A stretch of DNA of 64,000 bases from an uncultured Treponema sp. (GTDB lineage: Bacteria; Spirochaetota; Spirochaetia; Treponematales; Treponemataceae). The translations under genes and the position numbers were made by a program. Positions 45,965 to 53,948 of this stretch are shown here, one piece after another. The notes under the pieces were generated by a model. That model was not told the DNA's origin, did no database searches, and saw only the letters and a program-made list of their open reading frames with translations. Within the stretch, counting starts at the first letter, position 1; the number at the start of each line of letters is the position of its first letter. The stretch spans positions 9,368 through 73,367 of the forward strand of contig CAJPOL010000001.1 in assembly GCA_905372265.1 (NCBI GenBank). The letters are read 5' to 3'.

Positions 45965-47611
45965 TTATTCCCTCTTCCTTTTGGAAACATTTTTAAAATC
46001 GATCCTACCGCCCAACGTGATTTCCGGAAACAGTTTCCACAGAGAATCATAATTCAACGCTACGGCAAACATAAAAAATTTCACGCTGATACCGGTTGTC
46101 AATCTGCCCCCGTAGGAAAAAAACGGTTTGGAAGCGGCAATTTTCGGCCGGGCAAGCGCGCTCAGCCGTGCCGTAAACGCAAGTTCTTCAAACAAAACGG
46201 CATAGCCCCGCCGGTCTAACACCACTTCTATTCCGGCAGGAATATATACTTCGCCCATCCATAGAAACGGCGGAGCAATCGGATTGCCGTTAAAGTCTTC
46301 GTATTGAACGGGGAAAGGACGCTTGGGAAGCGCCATGTGAGCGCGCAATCCCGTACCGATATAAACCGGCGCGGTAAGGTAAGTATTCCGGTAACACACA
46401 TCCGCCCCGAAAAGATACCGGAAGTTTGTCTTTTCCGGCTGCAAAAATCCGGCAAGAGCCGAAATACTAAGAAAGCTCCCTTTCTCGGTTTTAAGCGCAG
46501 CTCTAAACGGTTTGTCCGTTCCCGAATGTTCTTTTGCAAGCGGCGGATCCTGTACATGTTTTTCTTGAACTGCTTGATCGCCTTGGTTTTGCGGTGGCAT
46601 CTCCGGCTCATGCGGTTCGCTCGGTAATGTTTCGTATTCAGGTTTCAGTTTATATACCGCACCGCTTGCACAGCCTACAAAAGCCGCGTTTTCGGTATGA
46701 CAAAAGACAAATGCTGTAATATCCGATGTTTCCGTTTCGGGCAGCCGGATAACTCCGGCGGATTTTTGCAGCTGCACACTGTAGATGACGATTTCATTTT
46801 TATCGTTTAAAACCGCAATTTTATCGGGATCGGATAACGGGAGAATGGCAACGATTTTTCTACCGGTATTAAGACCTGCTACTTTTTGCCCCTTTAAGTC
46901 GGAAATTCTAAAAGAAGCGCTATGTTCCATACTGATAATGTGCAAGTTGTCAGCTGTAAAATAAACCGGTACCTCCGATTTCGTGTACACATTATCGATA
47001 CGCGCCGCTTGCTTGTAATCGGCGCAACTCCATATATACGCTATCCCGTCTTTAGAAACGGAAGCAAGATATTTTTCATCATTGCTGAATTCAAGCCCGT
47101 ATATTTCCGATTGGTGTCCTTCTACCGTATTCCTCGTCATATTTTGCGTAAAGCGCAATTTAAAATAAATTTGAATTGAAAAGTCCGTAAATGCAGCCGC
47201 ACTATAATTTGTATCTTTGCTGAAAGCATTATAATTGATCGTTTTTCCTTCCGTGTAGTCGGTCAGCAGATACTCTTCGGTTTTGCCGTATGCTTTTTTA
47301 TCGCCGGATGAACGCCGGTAAAGTAAAAACTTTCCCGCATTTGTCATACCGATTAAAAGCTCATCGTTTTGCTCTTGGTAAAAAAGGCTCCGGTTAATAT
47401 ATTCTTCATTTATAGCGGATATAAGCGCATATTCGGAAGTGTCATATGTTGAAATGGAAGCGGAATCGGATACGGCTAAAATGGTGTCGTCGAAATTTAC
47501 GGAAAGAACGGTAACGGGCATCTGCTGCTTAACGACCTGTGCCGGTAATACGGCATAACAGAAAAAACAACAGAAAAACGCAAGGGTGAAGCGTAAGACT
47601 GCCCGTTTCAT
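45965..47611 (-). CDS. Exported WD40-like propeller protein with barrel-like C-terminus
   Basis: 548 residues from ATG 47611 (MKRAVLRF), chosen because it gives a clean signal peptide ending LPAQ; ATG 47626 is also possible. Residues about 30-330 contain WD40-like repeats, clearest in HQSEIYGLEFSNDEKYLASV and GIAYIWSCADYKQA. A Pro/Glu/Gln linker follows. The last 180 residues have alternating hydrophobic strands with aromatic ends that suggest an outer-membrane-like sheet, though this is uncertain. First gene of the operon behind the heptamer-repeat promoter. Confidence 0.75.
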   Translation of the reverse strand: MKRAVLRFTLAFFCCFFCYAVLPAQVVKQQMPVTVLSVNFDDTILAVSDSASISTYDTSEYALISAINEEYINRSLFYQEQNDELLIGMTNAGKFLLYRRSSGDKKAYGKTEEYLLTDYTEGKTINYNAFSKDTNYSAAAFTDFSIQIYFKLRFTQNMTRNTVEGHQSEIYGLEFSNDEKYLASVSKDGIAYIWSCADYKQAARIDNVYTKSEVPVYFTADNLHIISMEHSASFRISDLKGQKVAGLNTGRKIVAILPLSDPDKIAVLNDKNEIVIYSVQLQKSAGVIRLPETETSDITAFVFCHTENAAFVGCASGAVYKLKPEYETLPSEPHEPEMPPQNQGDQAVQEKHVQDPPLAKEHSGTDKPFRAALKTEKGSFLSISALAGFLQPEKTNFRYLFGADVCYRNTYLTAPVYIGTGLRAHMALPKRPFPVQYEDFNGNPIAPPFLWMGEVYIPAGIEVVLDRRGYAVLFEELAFTARLSALARPKIAASKPFFSYGGRLTTGISVKFFMFAVALNYDSLWKLFPEITLGGRIDFKNVSKRKRE

Positions 47612-47650
47612 TGGCGATACCGCCATGCATCGCAGAATAACTAAGATTGT

Positions 47651-47679
47651 ATTATAAAATAGTTTACGTTGTGAGTTGT
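47651..47679 (-). promoter_or_regulatory. Promoter with tandem heptamer at the -35 position
   Basis: Minus strand TATAAT (47656-47651), 24 bases before ATG 47626. Seventeen bases further up, where a -35 box should be, lies acaact inside the TCACAAC repeat array. Changes in repeat number would leave the immediate spacing unaltered but change the upstream context. Confidence 0.6.
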
Positions 47680-47718
47680 GAGTTGTGAGTTGTGAGTTGT
47701 GAGTTGTGAGTTGTGAGT
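47668..47718. repeat. Seven tandem copies of GTTGTGA
   Basis: Perfect heptanucleotide array of about 7.3 units. Its end overlaps the -35 region of the minus-strand promoter of the propeller-lipoprotein operon. Simple repeats at such sites change length by slipped-strand pairing. Confidence 0.9.
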
Positions 47719-47891
47719 ATTATGCCGCCGATTACCTGCGTGTCAAGAGGTCCACGCCGATTTTGCGCTTTGGAAAAAGACTTTTTATATTGCGATAATC
47801 CGATTACTTGGCGAAACATACTTACATTGTACAGGCAAACCTTGAAAAACGCAATAAGAAAAAATACTATATTTTGCATTATTACCGCTAT

Positions 47892-47968
47892 TTTATTCGT
47901 GCAGAGGCTTTAATACTCCAACGTTCTGCGTTTATTCGTGCGGAGGGTTTAATACCCCGACGCTTGCG
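47892..47968. repeat. Diverged 38/39-base tandem duplication
   Basis: Copy 1 (47892-47930) and copy 2 (47931-47968) share tttattcgtgc-gagg, tttaatac-cc-acg and tgcg. Copy 2 runs into a stem-in-stem structure: tttaataccc (47948-47957) with gggtattaaa (47979-47988), enclosing gacgc/gcgtc (47959-47970). Confidence 0.7.
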
Positions 47969-48013
47969 TCGTAACGAAGGGTATTAAAGCCGACTGCAAC
48001 CACCTTATGAGAA

Positions 48014-48047
48014 CAACATACCCCGACGCTCGCGTCGGGGTATGTTG
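48014..48047. repeat. Perfect 34-base palindrome
   Basis: caacataccccgacg, loop ctcg, cgtcggggtatgttg. It shares ataccccgacgc with the preceding structure. It ends just before the -35 box of the LolA-like gene. No T-tract follows on the plus strand. Confidence 0.8.
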
Positions 48048-48048
48048 A

Positions 48049-48077
48049 TTGACTTTCTCCTCTATTTCTGTTTTACT
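48049..48077 (+). promoter_or_regulatory. Promoter of the LolA-like gene, leaderless architecture
   Basis: TTGACT (48049-48054), 17 bases, TTTACT (48072-48077), then 6 bases to ATG 48084. No Shine-Dalgarno is present. Confidence 0.55.
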
Positions 48078-48083
48078 AGTCGG

Positions 48084-48767
48084 ATGAAAAAAATGATAGC
48101 GTGTACCGTCCTTATATGCAGCTTTTATGCAGCGGTATTCAGTCAATCAATTACAACAGCAAGCGTATTTTTTGCCGGCGTTTCGGAAAAATACGGCGGG
48201 TTGTCGGATTATACAGCGGCTTTGACTATCTCGGCCGGAACAGGCTCTCGAACACAAGTTATGAACGCAACGGTGTACTTTAAACGTCCCAACCGATTGC
48301 GGATCGATTTTACTAAGCCGGATGAACAGGTTATTTTATTTACCGGCGATACTTTGACGATTTATATACCCGCCTATCGGATGGTACTAAGCCAAACGAT
48401 TGAGAAAAGTGCCGCAGGAAGCGCTCATTTAGCAACACCTCAAGGATTATCGCTCCTTAAACGGTCGTATACCATTGCGTATGAAACGGGGGCAGACCCG
48501 CAACCCTTGGAAGAAGGCTCTTCCGAACAAGTGATTGCGCTCATATTGAATAGGCGCTCTGCAGCGGAAACGTTCAGAACGATTAGGATCCTCATATCTC
48601 CGTCAACTCAATTAATCCGGCGTATAGAGGCATGGCCTATTTCGGGCAGCAAAATAACTTTTGATTTTTCAAACTATCACTTGAATACGGGAATTCCGGA
48701 TTCGCGTTTTTTATATGACCTGCCGCCCAATGCGAGTATGTTGAATAATTTTTTATTTGAAGAATAG
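48084..48767 (+). CDS. LolA-like outer-membrane lipoprotein carrier
   Basis: 227 residues from ATG 48084; a longer frame from 48042 would start inside the palindrome and add a non-signal stretch. The signal peptide ends near AVFSQS. The LolA/LolB fold is recognised by the repeated edge strands: ATVYFKRPNRLRIDFTKP, QVILFTGDTLTIYIPAYRM and the C-terminal GSKITFDFSNYHLN. It should carry lipoproteins across the periplasm. In treponemes the sorting system is poorly known. Followed by a RodZ-like gene after 26 bases. Confidence 0.85.
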   Translation: MKKMIACTVLICSFYAAVFSQSITTASVFFAGVSEKYGGLSDYTAALTISAGTGSRTQVMNATVYFKRPNRLRIDFTKPDEQVILFTGDTLTIYIPAYRMVLSQTIEKSAAGSAHLATPQGLSLLKRSYTIAYETGADPQPLEEGSSEQVIALILNRRSAAETFRTIRILISPSTQLIRRIEAWPISGSKITFDFSNYHLNTGIPDSRFLYDLPPNASMLNNFLFEE

Positions 48768-48793
48768 CTGAGGCGCTATTCGGGAAGGAATTC

Positions 48794-49912
48794 ATGCAAG
48801 AAATAGGTACCGTATTAAAAACGGCGCGAACTGAAAAACAAATAGGATTGGAACAAGCTGCACGGGAAACGAACACCACAAAACGGTATTTGGAAGCGCT
48901 TGAGACCGGCTCATATGATGTATTTCCCGGTGAACCGTATGTTGTCGGATTTCTGCGGAACTATGCCGAATATTTAGGCTTAAACCCTGAGGACTGCATT
49001 CAGCTCTATAAACAAGCAAAGATTCAAGAGGCTGCTGTTCCGCCTGAACAGCTCATCCCGAAAAGAAATTTCGCTATTCCCCGCGGTGTTTGGATTACAT
49101 TAGGCATCATAGCTGCCGGTGTCATGTTATTCTTTATAGGCCGCATGTTTGCCGATAAGATTCCGGCATTTTTAAAAAGCCGGCCGGTACAGCGCGGATC
49201 GAGCCCCGCTGTCATCGAAAAAACAAAGAGTGAAACCTATACGCTGTCCGCAGACTTATTTGAAAAACGCCTTTTCAGCGGCGACACGATTATTGTACCC
49301 ATTAATGGGAAAGAATATCAGCTCAAAGTTGAAAAAACAGCTCCGGAGCTTTATCTGGGAACGGAACTCGGCACTCAAATTATCGCACTGGGGCAAAGCC
49401 TTGCACTTGACCTTAACGGCGATGTTACAAGCGATATTAAAATTTTTGTCAACGATCTTGACAAAACCGACGGCTCAAAAGGAGCTATGGTAGAAATTAC
49501 TTCTATTGATTTATCAGCCGCGGCCGCATCGGGCGGCGCCGATATAAAAGTCTCCGAACCTGCTGCGCAGCCCTTATCGGCAAAATACAAAGTTCTGTTT
49601 GATGCAGGCTCCGCCTATCCGGTTACCTTAAATGCAACATTCCGCAGCTATTGTCTTTTTCGGTACGAGGGAGACCGGGCAAACCGTGATGAACGGTACT
49701 ATCAGAAATCGGAACAACTGACTATCCAAGCAAATAACGGAATTAGGATTTGGGCTTCAAACGGAAATGCCGTTAAAATGCAGATTATCGCAGGTGGAAA
49801 AACAATCGATATTGAAGTAAGCCGGCCCGGTGAGGTCATTGTAAAGGATTTTAAGTGGCTGAAAGACGATGAATCCGGACGCTATAAATTTGTGGTAATA
49901 GACGTTGACTAA
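48794..49912 (+). CDS. RodZ-like HTH membrane protein
   Basis: 372 residues. N-terminal helix-turn-helix of the RodZ type (about 1-75: LKTARTEKQIGLEQAARETN, YLEALETGSYDVFPGEPYV). One membrane helix at about 97-115, then a linker and a strand-rich periplasmic part ending in a DUF4115-like domain (GIRIWASNGNAVKMQI). RodZ links MreB filaments to the wall machinery and sets cell shape. A cytoskeletal role fits a spirochaete that also encodes a bactofilin nearby. Overlaps rimO by 8 bases. Confidence 0.85.
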   Translation: MQEIGTVLKTARTEKQIGLEQAARETNTTKRYLEALETGSYDVFPGEPYVVGFLRNYAEYLGLNPEDCIQLYKQAKIQEAAVPPEQLIPKRNFAIPRGVWITLGIIAAGVMLFFIGRMFADKIPAFLKSRPVQRGSSPAVIEKTKSETYTLSADLFEKRLFSGDTIIVPINGKEYQLKVEKTAPELYLGTELGTQIIALGQSLALDLNGDVTSDIKIFVNDLDKTDGSKGAMVEITSIDLSAAAASGGADIKVSEPAAQPLSAKYKVLFDAGSAYPVTLNATFRSYCLFRYEGDRANRDERYYQKSEQLTIQANNGIRIWASNGNAVKMQIIAGGKTIDIEVSRPGEVIVKDFKWLKDDESGRYKFVVIDVD

Positions 49913-51407
49913 ACGCTTTTTCCTTGATCAGCACGGGTGCGCAAAGAATCAGGTTGACGGGGAACTGCTTATCGGAATTTTGACCGGACAAGGCTGGCTG
50001 CACAGCTCTGAGCCTGAAGATGCCGACCTCATTATTATCAATTCTTGCGGCTTCATTGAACCGGCAAAGCGGGAATCAATAGAAGCCGTAGTCGCCGCCC
50101 GAACGGCATATCCCCATGCAAAGATACTGCTGGCAGGCTGTTTGGCTGAGCGGTACGGAGATGTTTTCCGCACTGAGTTTCAAGAGGCCGATGCGTTTTT
50201 CGGCAACGGCAATCTTGATCAGCTTCCTGCCTTATTGGAACAGCTGTTCCCGCATGATTCAGAGGATGCCGGTGCGGCCGCTCGCCATACGGCAGTATCT
50301 CCGGCTCCTAAACGCAGCTCCCGCTCAAAACGCATACGGCCGTTCCTGAAACCGGCGCAGACAGGCGTGTGCTGCGGAGAACGCCCTACAATACTGAACT
50401 TTCCGCGTTCTGCTTTTATTAAAATTACCGAAGGGTGCAATAATTGCTGTACGTTCTGCGCTATTCCGCTCATACGGGGGCCGGTACGGAGCAGACCTGT
50501 TGCAAGCATACTAGAAGAAATACGGAACTTTGCCGAACGGGGGTATCGGGAATTCAATCTTATCGGACAGGATTTAGCCGTTTACGAAGTTGATCCCGAA
50601 TATCAAGCCGCCATGAATCACGGTGAAAAAGCCGTGCCGGAAAAACTTTCAGGCTTAGCGCAACTGCTGATGGAAATTTCCCGTCTTAAAGGCTCATTCG
50701 GTATAAGGCTTTTGTATATTCATCCCGATCATTTCCCGCTTGATATTCTGCCGGTTATGACTGCCGATGCCCGCTTTATGCCCTACTTTGATATTCCATT
50801 CCAGTCCGGAGCAGAGCCTGTTATCCGTGCGATGAATCGGTGCGGGTCTGCCGATCGTTATCTCGAATTGGTAAAAACAATCCGCACGGCTTTCCGTAAT
50901 GCAGAGAGCCCTTATGGAGAAGCGGTTATCCGTACAACCTTTTTAACAGGCTTTCCCGGTGAAACGCATGACGACTTTGAAAAGACTGCCGACTTTCTGC
51001 AAAAGCTGGAAAGCCTGTGGGCAGGAACTTTTGTCTATTCACCGGAAGAAGGAACTCAAGCGGCGGACATGAAGAATCAGGTACCGACAGGTATTGCCGA
51101 GCAGCGGAAAGACACGCTCAATAGCTTGCAGCTGCGTATTACCGAACAAAAACTTGCCGCTTTTTGCGGCCGTGAGGTGGATGTTTTAATTGAAGAACTC
51201 ATTCCGGCAGCGGCAGAAGATGAAACGGAAGAGCGTATCGCACTCGGACGGGCATGGTTCCAAGCGCCCGAAGTTGACGGCGCCGTAGTGGTGCATTTCA
51301 TGGAAACACAAAAAGATACGCAAGGCTCTGCAATCTCCGCAGGCAGTTTTGTACGGGTGCGGATTCTTGCCGTCCGCGGCGTTGATTTGGAAGCCGCTGC
51401 CGTGTAG
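49905..51407 (+). CDS. rimO: Ribosomal protein S12 methylthiotransferase RimO
   Basis: 500 residues, starting with TTG inside the end of the upstream gene. The N-terminal UPF0004 domain has the cluster cysteines in DQHGCAKNQVDGE, INSCGFI and LAGCLAE. The radical SAM motif is Cys178-x3-Cys182-x2-Cys185 (CNNCCTFC). A C-terminal TRAM domain follows. It adds a methylthio group to Asp88 of S12. A polar insertion of about 50 residues lies between the first two domains (RSSRSKRIRPF region). Confidence 0.93.
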   Translation: MTKRFFLDQHGCAKNQVDGELLIGILTGQGWLHSSEPEDADLIIINSCGFIEPAKRESIEAVVAARTAYPHAKILLAGCLAERYGDVFRTEFQEADAFFGNGNLDQLPALLEQLFPHDSEDAGAAARHTAVSPAPKRSSRSKRIRPFLKPAQTGVCCGERPTILNFPRSAFIKITEGCNNCCTFCAIPLIRGPVRSRPVASILEEIRNFAERGYREFNLIGQDLAVYEVDPEYQAAMNHGEKAVPEKLSGLAQLLMEISRLKGSFGIRLLYIHPDHFPLDILPVMTADARFMPYFDIPFQSGAEPVIRAMNRCGSADRYLELVKTIRTAFRNAESPYGEAVIRTTFLTGFPGETHDDFEKTADFLQKLESLWAGTFVYSPEEGTQAADMKNQVPTGIAEQRKDTLNSLQLRITEQKLAAFCGREVDVLIEELIPAAAEDETEERIALGRAWFQAPEVDGAVVVHFMETQKDTQGSAISAGSFVRVRILAVRGVDLEAAAV

Positions 51408-51449
51408 TCATATCAAAGAGACGTATAAAAAGTATCAAAGGAGCGCTCA

Positions 51450-53264
51450 ATGGCTAAAAAGAACACGTATGACGAATCAAAAATAAAAACGCTCAGCTCG
51501 CTGGAGCATATCAGACTGCGTACCGGTATGTATATCGGCCGGCTTGGAAACGGATCAAATCCCGATGACGGTATTTATATACTATTAAAAGAGGTGCTCG
51601 ATAACTCCATCGATGAGTTTATCATGGGGAACGGAGACCGCATCGATGCACTCTTAAAAGACAATAAAGTTACCGTTCGGGACTACGGCCGCGGTATTCC
51701 GCTCGGTAAGGTGGTGGAATGCGTGTCGGTAATCAACACGGGCGCAAAGTATAACGATGAGGTCTTTCAGTTTTCAGTTGGGCTGAACGGCGTCGGGACT
51801 AAGGCGGTCAATGCGCTTTCCGAATATTTCCGCGTAGTCTCCGTCCGTGACGGGAAATACGCCGAAGCTGTGTTTGAGCGGGGCGTATTGGTTCATGAAA
51901 AACAGGGAGATGCCAAAAAGGGCGTTAAAAACGGTACGCTGGTAGAGTTCATCCCCGATACGGAAATATTCGGCGAGTATACATTCAATCTTGATTTTAT
52001 CGAAAAACGGATGTGGAACTACGCCTATCTCAATGCCGGTTTGACACTCACCTTTAACGGCGCTTCATATATATCGCAGAACGGCTTACTCGACTTGCTC
52101 GGCGCCGAAATCGGAGAGGAAACGCTCTATCCGGTCGCTCATTTTAAGGAAGCAAAGCTCGAATTTGCGTTTACCCATACCAATAACTACGGCGAAACGT
52201 ATTTTTCGTTTGTCAACGGGCAGTATACCTCGGACGGCGGTACGCACCTTTCAGCCTTTAAAGAAGGGCTTTTGAAAGGTATTAACGAATACTACCGCAA
52301 AAACTACAAGAGCGAGGATGTCCGCGAGGGTACCTGCGCGGCTGTCGCGGTAAAGGTGCAGGCGCCGGTGTTCGAAAGCCAAACGAAAAATAAGCTCGGA
52401 AACACTGAGGTGCGGACGTGGATTGTCAACGGGACAAAGGCCGCCGTGGTGGAGTGGCTGCAAAAAAATGCCGACGCTGCGCGGAAGCTGGAGGAAAAAA
52501 TCCTTGCAAATGAGCGCCTACGCACGGAGCTGAACAGCGTCAAAAAGGAAGCGAAAGCCGCTGCAAAGAAAATCACGATGAAAATCCCAAAACTGAAAGA
52601 CTGCAAGTTTCATCTTGGGGATAAACAGTACGGCGATGAATCGATGATTTTTATTACCGAAGGAGATTCCGCATCCGGATCGATGGTTTCAAGCCGCGAT
52701 GTGCTTACGCAGGCACTGTTCTCACTGCGGGGTAAACCTGAGAATATGCACGGAAAAAAACGGGCGGCCATCTACAAAAATGCAGAGCTCTACAATATGA
52801 TGATGGCGCTCGGCATCGAAAACAGCCTTGAAAGTCTCCGCTACAACAAGATCATCATTGCGACCGATGCCGATAACGACGGTTTTCATATCAGAAATTT
52901 ACTGCTCACCTTTTTCCTCACCTATTTTGAAGAGCTGGTGCTGAGCGGACGTATCTTTATTTTGGAAACGCCGCTTTTTCGGGTACGGACCAAAAAAGAG
53001 ACCTGCTATTGCTATTCGGAAAAAGAGCGGGATGCGGAAATGAAGCGGCTCGGCGCGGCTGCGGAGGTAACGCGCTTTAAGGGTTTGGGAGAAATCAGTC
53101 CAAGCGAATTCGGTCAGTTTATCGGACAGGACATCCGTTTGTTACCGGTCAGCATCCAAACCGTTAAAAAGATTCCCGCTATCCTTGAGTTTTATATGGG
53201 TAAAAACACCCCCGAACGGAAAGAATTTATTATGAAAAATCTCCTTGCAGAAATCGACGCATAG
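51450..53264 (+). CDS. parE: DNA topoisomerase IV subunit B / GyrB-like
   Basis: 604 residues, the length of ParE rather than the longer GyrB. The GHKL ATPase part has LEHIRLRTGMYIG, EVLDNSIDEF and FSVGLNGVGTKAVNAL. The TOPRIM part has ITEGDSASGSM and the metal site DADNDGFH. Good ribosome site (aaaggagcg). No parC or gyrA neighbour in the window, so assignment between Topo IV and gyrase rests on length and motifs. Confidence 0.88.
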   Translation: MAKKNTYDESKIKTLSSLEHIRLRTGMYIGRLGNGSNPDDGIYILLKEVLDNSIDEFIMGNGDRIDALLKDNKVTVRDYGRGIPLGKVVECVSVINTGAKYNDEVFQFSVGLNGVGTKAVNALSEYFRVVSVRDGKYAEAVFERGVLVHEKQGDAKKGVKNGTLVEFIPDTEIFGEYTFNLDFIEKRMWNYAYLNAGLTLTFNGASYISQNGLLDLLGAEIGEETLYPVAHFKEAKLEFAFTHTNNYGETYFSFVNGQYTSDGGTHLSAFKEGLLKGINEYYRKNYKSEDVREGTCAAVAVKVQAPVFESQTKNKLGNTEVRTWIVNGTKAAVVEWLQKNADAARKLEEKILANERLRTELNSVKKEAKAAAKKITMKIPKLKDCKFHLGDKQYGDESMIFITEGDSASGSMVSSRDVLTQALFSLRGKPENMHGKKRAAIYKNAELYNMMMALGIENSLESLRYNKIIIATDADNDGFHIRNLLLTFFLTYFEELVLSGRIFILETPLFRVRTKKETCYCYSEKERDAEMKRLGAAAEVTRFKGLGEISPSEFGQFIGQDIRLLPVSIQTVKKIPAILEFYMGKNTPERKEFIMKNLLAEIDA

Positions 53265-53294
53265 AGAATACCCGCAGATTCCGCACAGGCTGCT

Positions 53295-53948
53295 TTAAAA
53301 TAGACTCTGGGAATAATCTTTTTCTTGTTTTTCCTCAACAGGGGAAAGGAATTGTTCAACATCGATTTCCGAACGGATTTTTTGCACCAATTCGGCATTG
53401 TTTTTTAAAAACCGGTTGAGGATGTGCTGAAAAAGCTCCATGCAAACCCGAGCATCGTCCTCGGCACGGTGCGCTTCCAATGCGGTAATACCGAATTGTA
53501 GGGCGAGGTCTTGTAAAGCATAACTTGCCAGACCGGGAAATACTTCTTTGGCAAGGATCCTCGTATCAACCGTCTTATTCGCTAAAACCGGTTTTTCGGT
53601 ACGTTTTAGCTCCGTATTAACATAATTGATGTCAAACGGAGCATTGTGAGCAACTAACACTCCGTTTCCGATAAAGTCCAGAAAATCGGGAAGAACCTCT
53701 GCAATGACCGGCTTATCTGCCAGCATTGCATCGGTTATTCCGTTTACTTTGCCCGCTTCTTCCGGCATTGGCATTTCAGGATTGATGAGTACATTGTACC
53801 GTGCAATAATTCCCTGCCGGTCAAATTTAATAGCGCCGATCTCTACAATTCTCCCCGAAGTAGGGTCAAGACCGGTCGTTTCCGTATCAAAGGCGATAAA
53901 CACTGCCGCATCATGTACGGCAGCAAGCCAATCATAGCTGGTCATCAA
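53295..53948 (-). CDS. dnaQ: DnaQ-like 3'-5' exonuclease
   Basis: 217 residues. DEDDh exonuclease motifs: FDTETTGLDP (ExoI), VAHNAPFD (ExoII) and HRAEDDARV (ExoIII). The size and motifs suit the proofreading epsilon subunit of DNA polymerase III or a stand-alone relative. The gene overlaps the phosphosugar mutase upstream by 4 bases and ends 30 bases from parE. Confidence 0.88.
   Translation of the reverse strand: MMTSYDWLAAVHDAAVFIAFDTETTGLDPTSGRIVEIGAIKFDRQGIIARYNVLINPEMPMPEEAGKVNGITDAMLADKPVIAEVLPDFLDFIGNGVLVAHNAPFDINYVNTELKRTEKPVLANKTVDTRILAKEVFPGLASYALQDLALQFGITALEAHRAEDDARVCMELFQHILNRFLKNNAELVQKIRSEIDVEQFLSPVEEKQEKDYSQSLF

Noticed and set aside
47664..47879. Minus-strand frame with repeated SQLTTHN
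   Set aside because: It is only a translation of the heptamer array and its flank.
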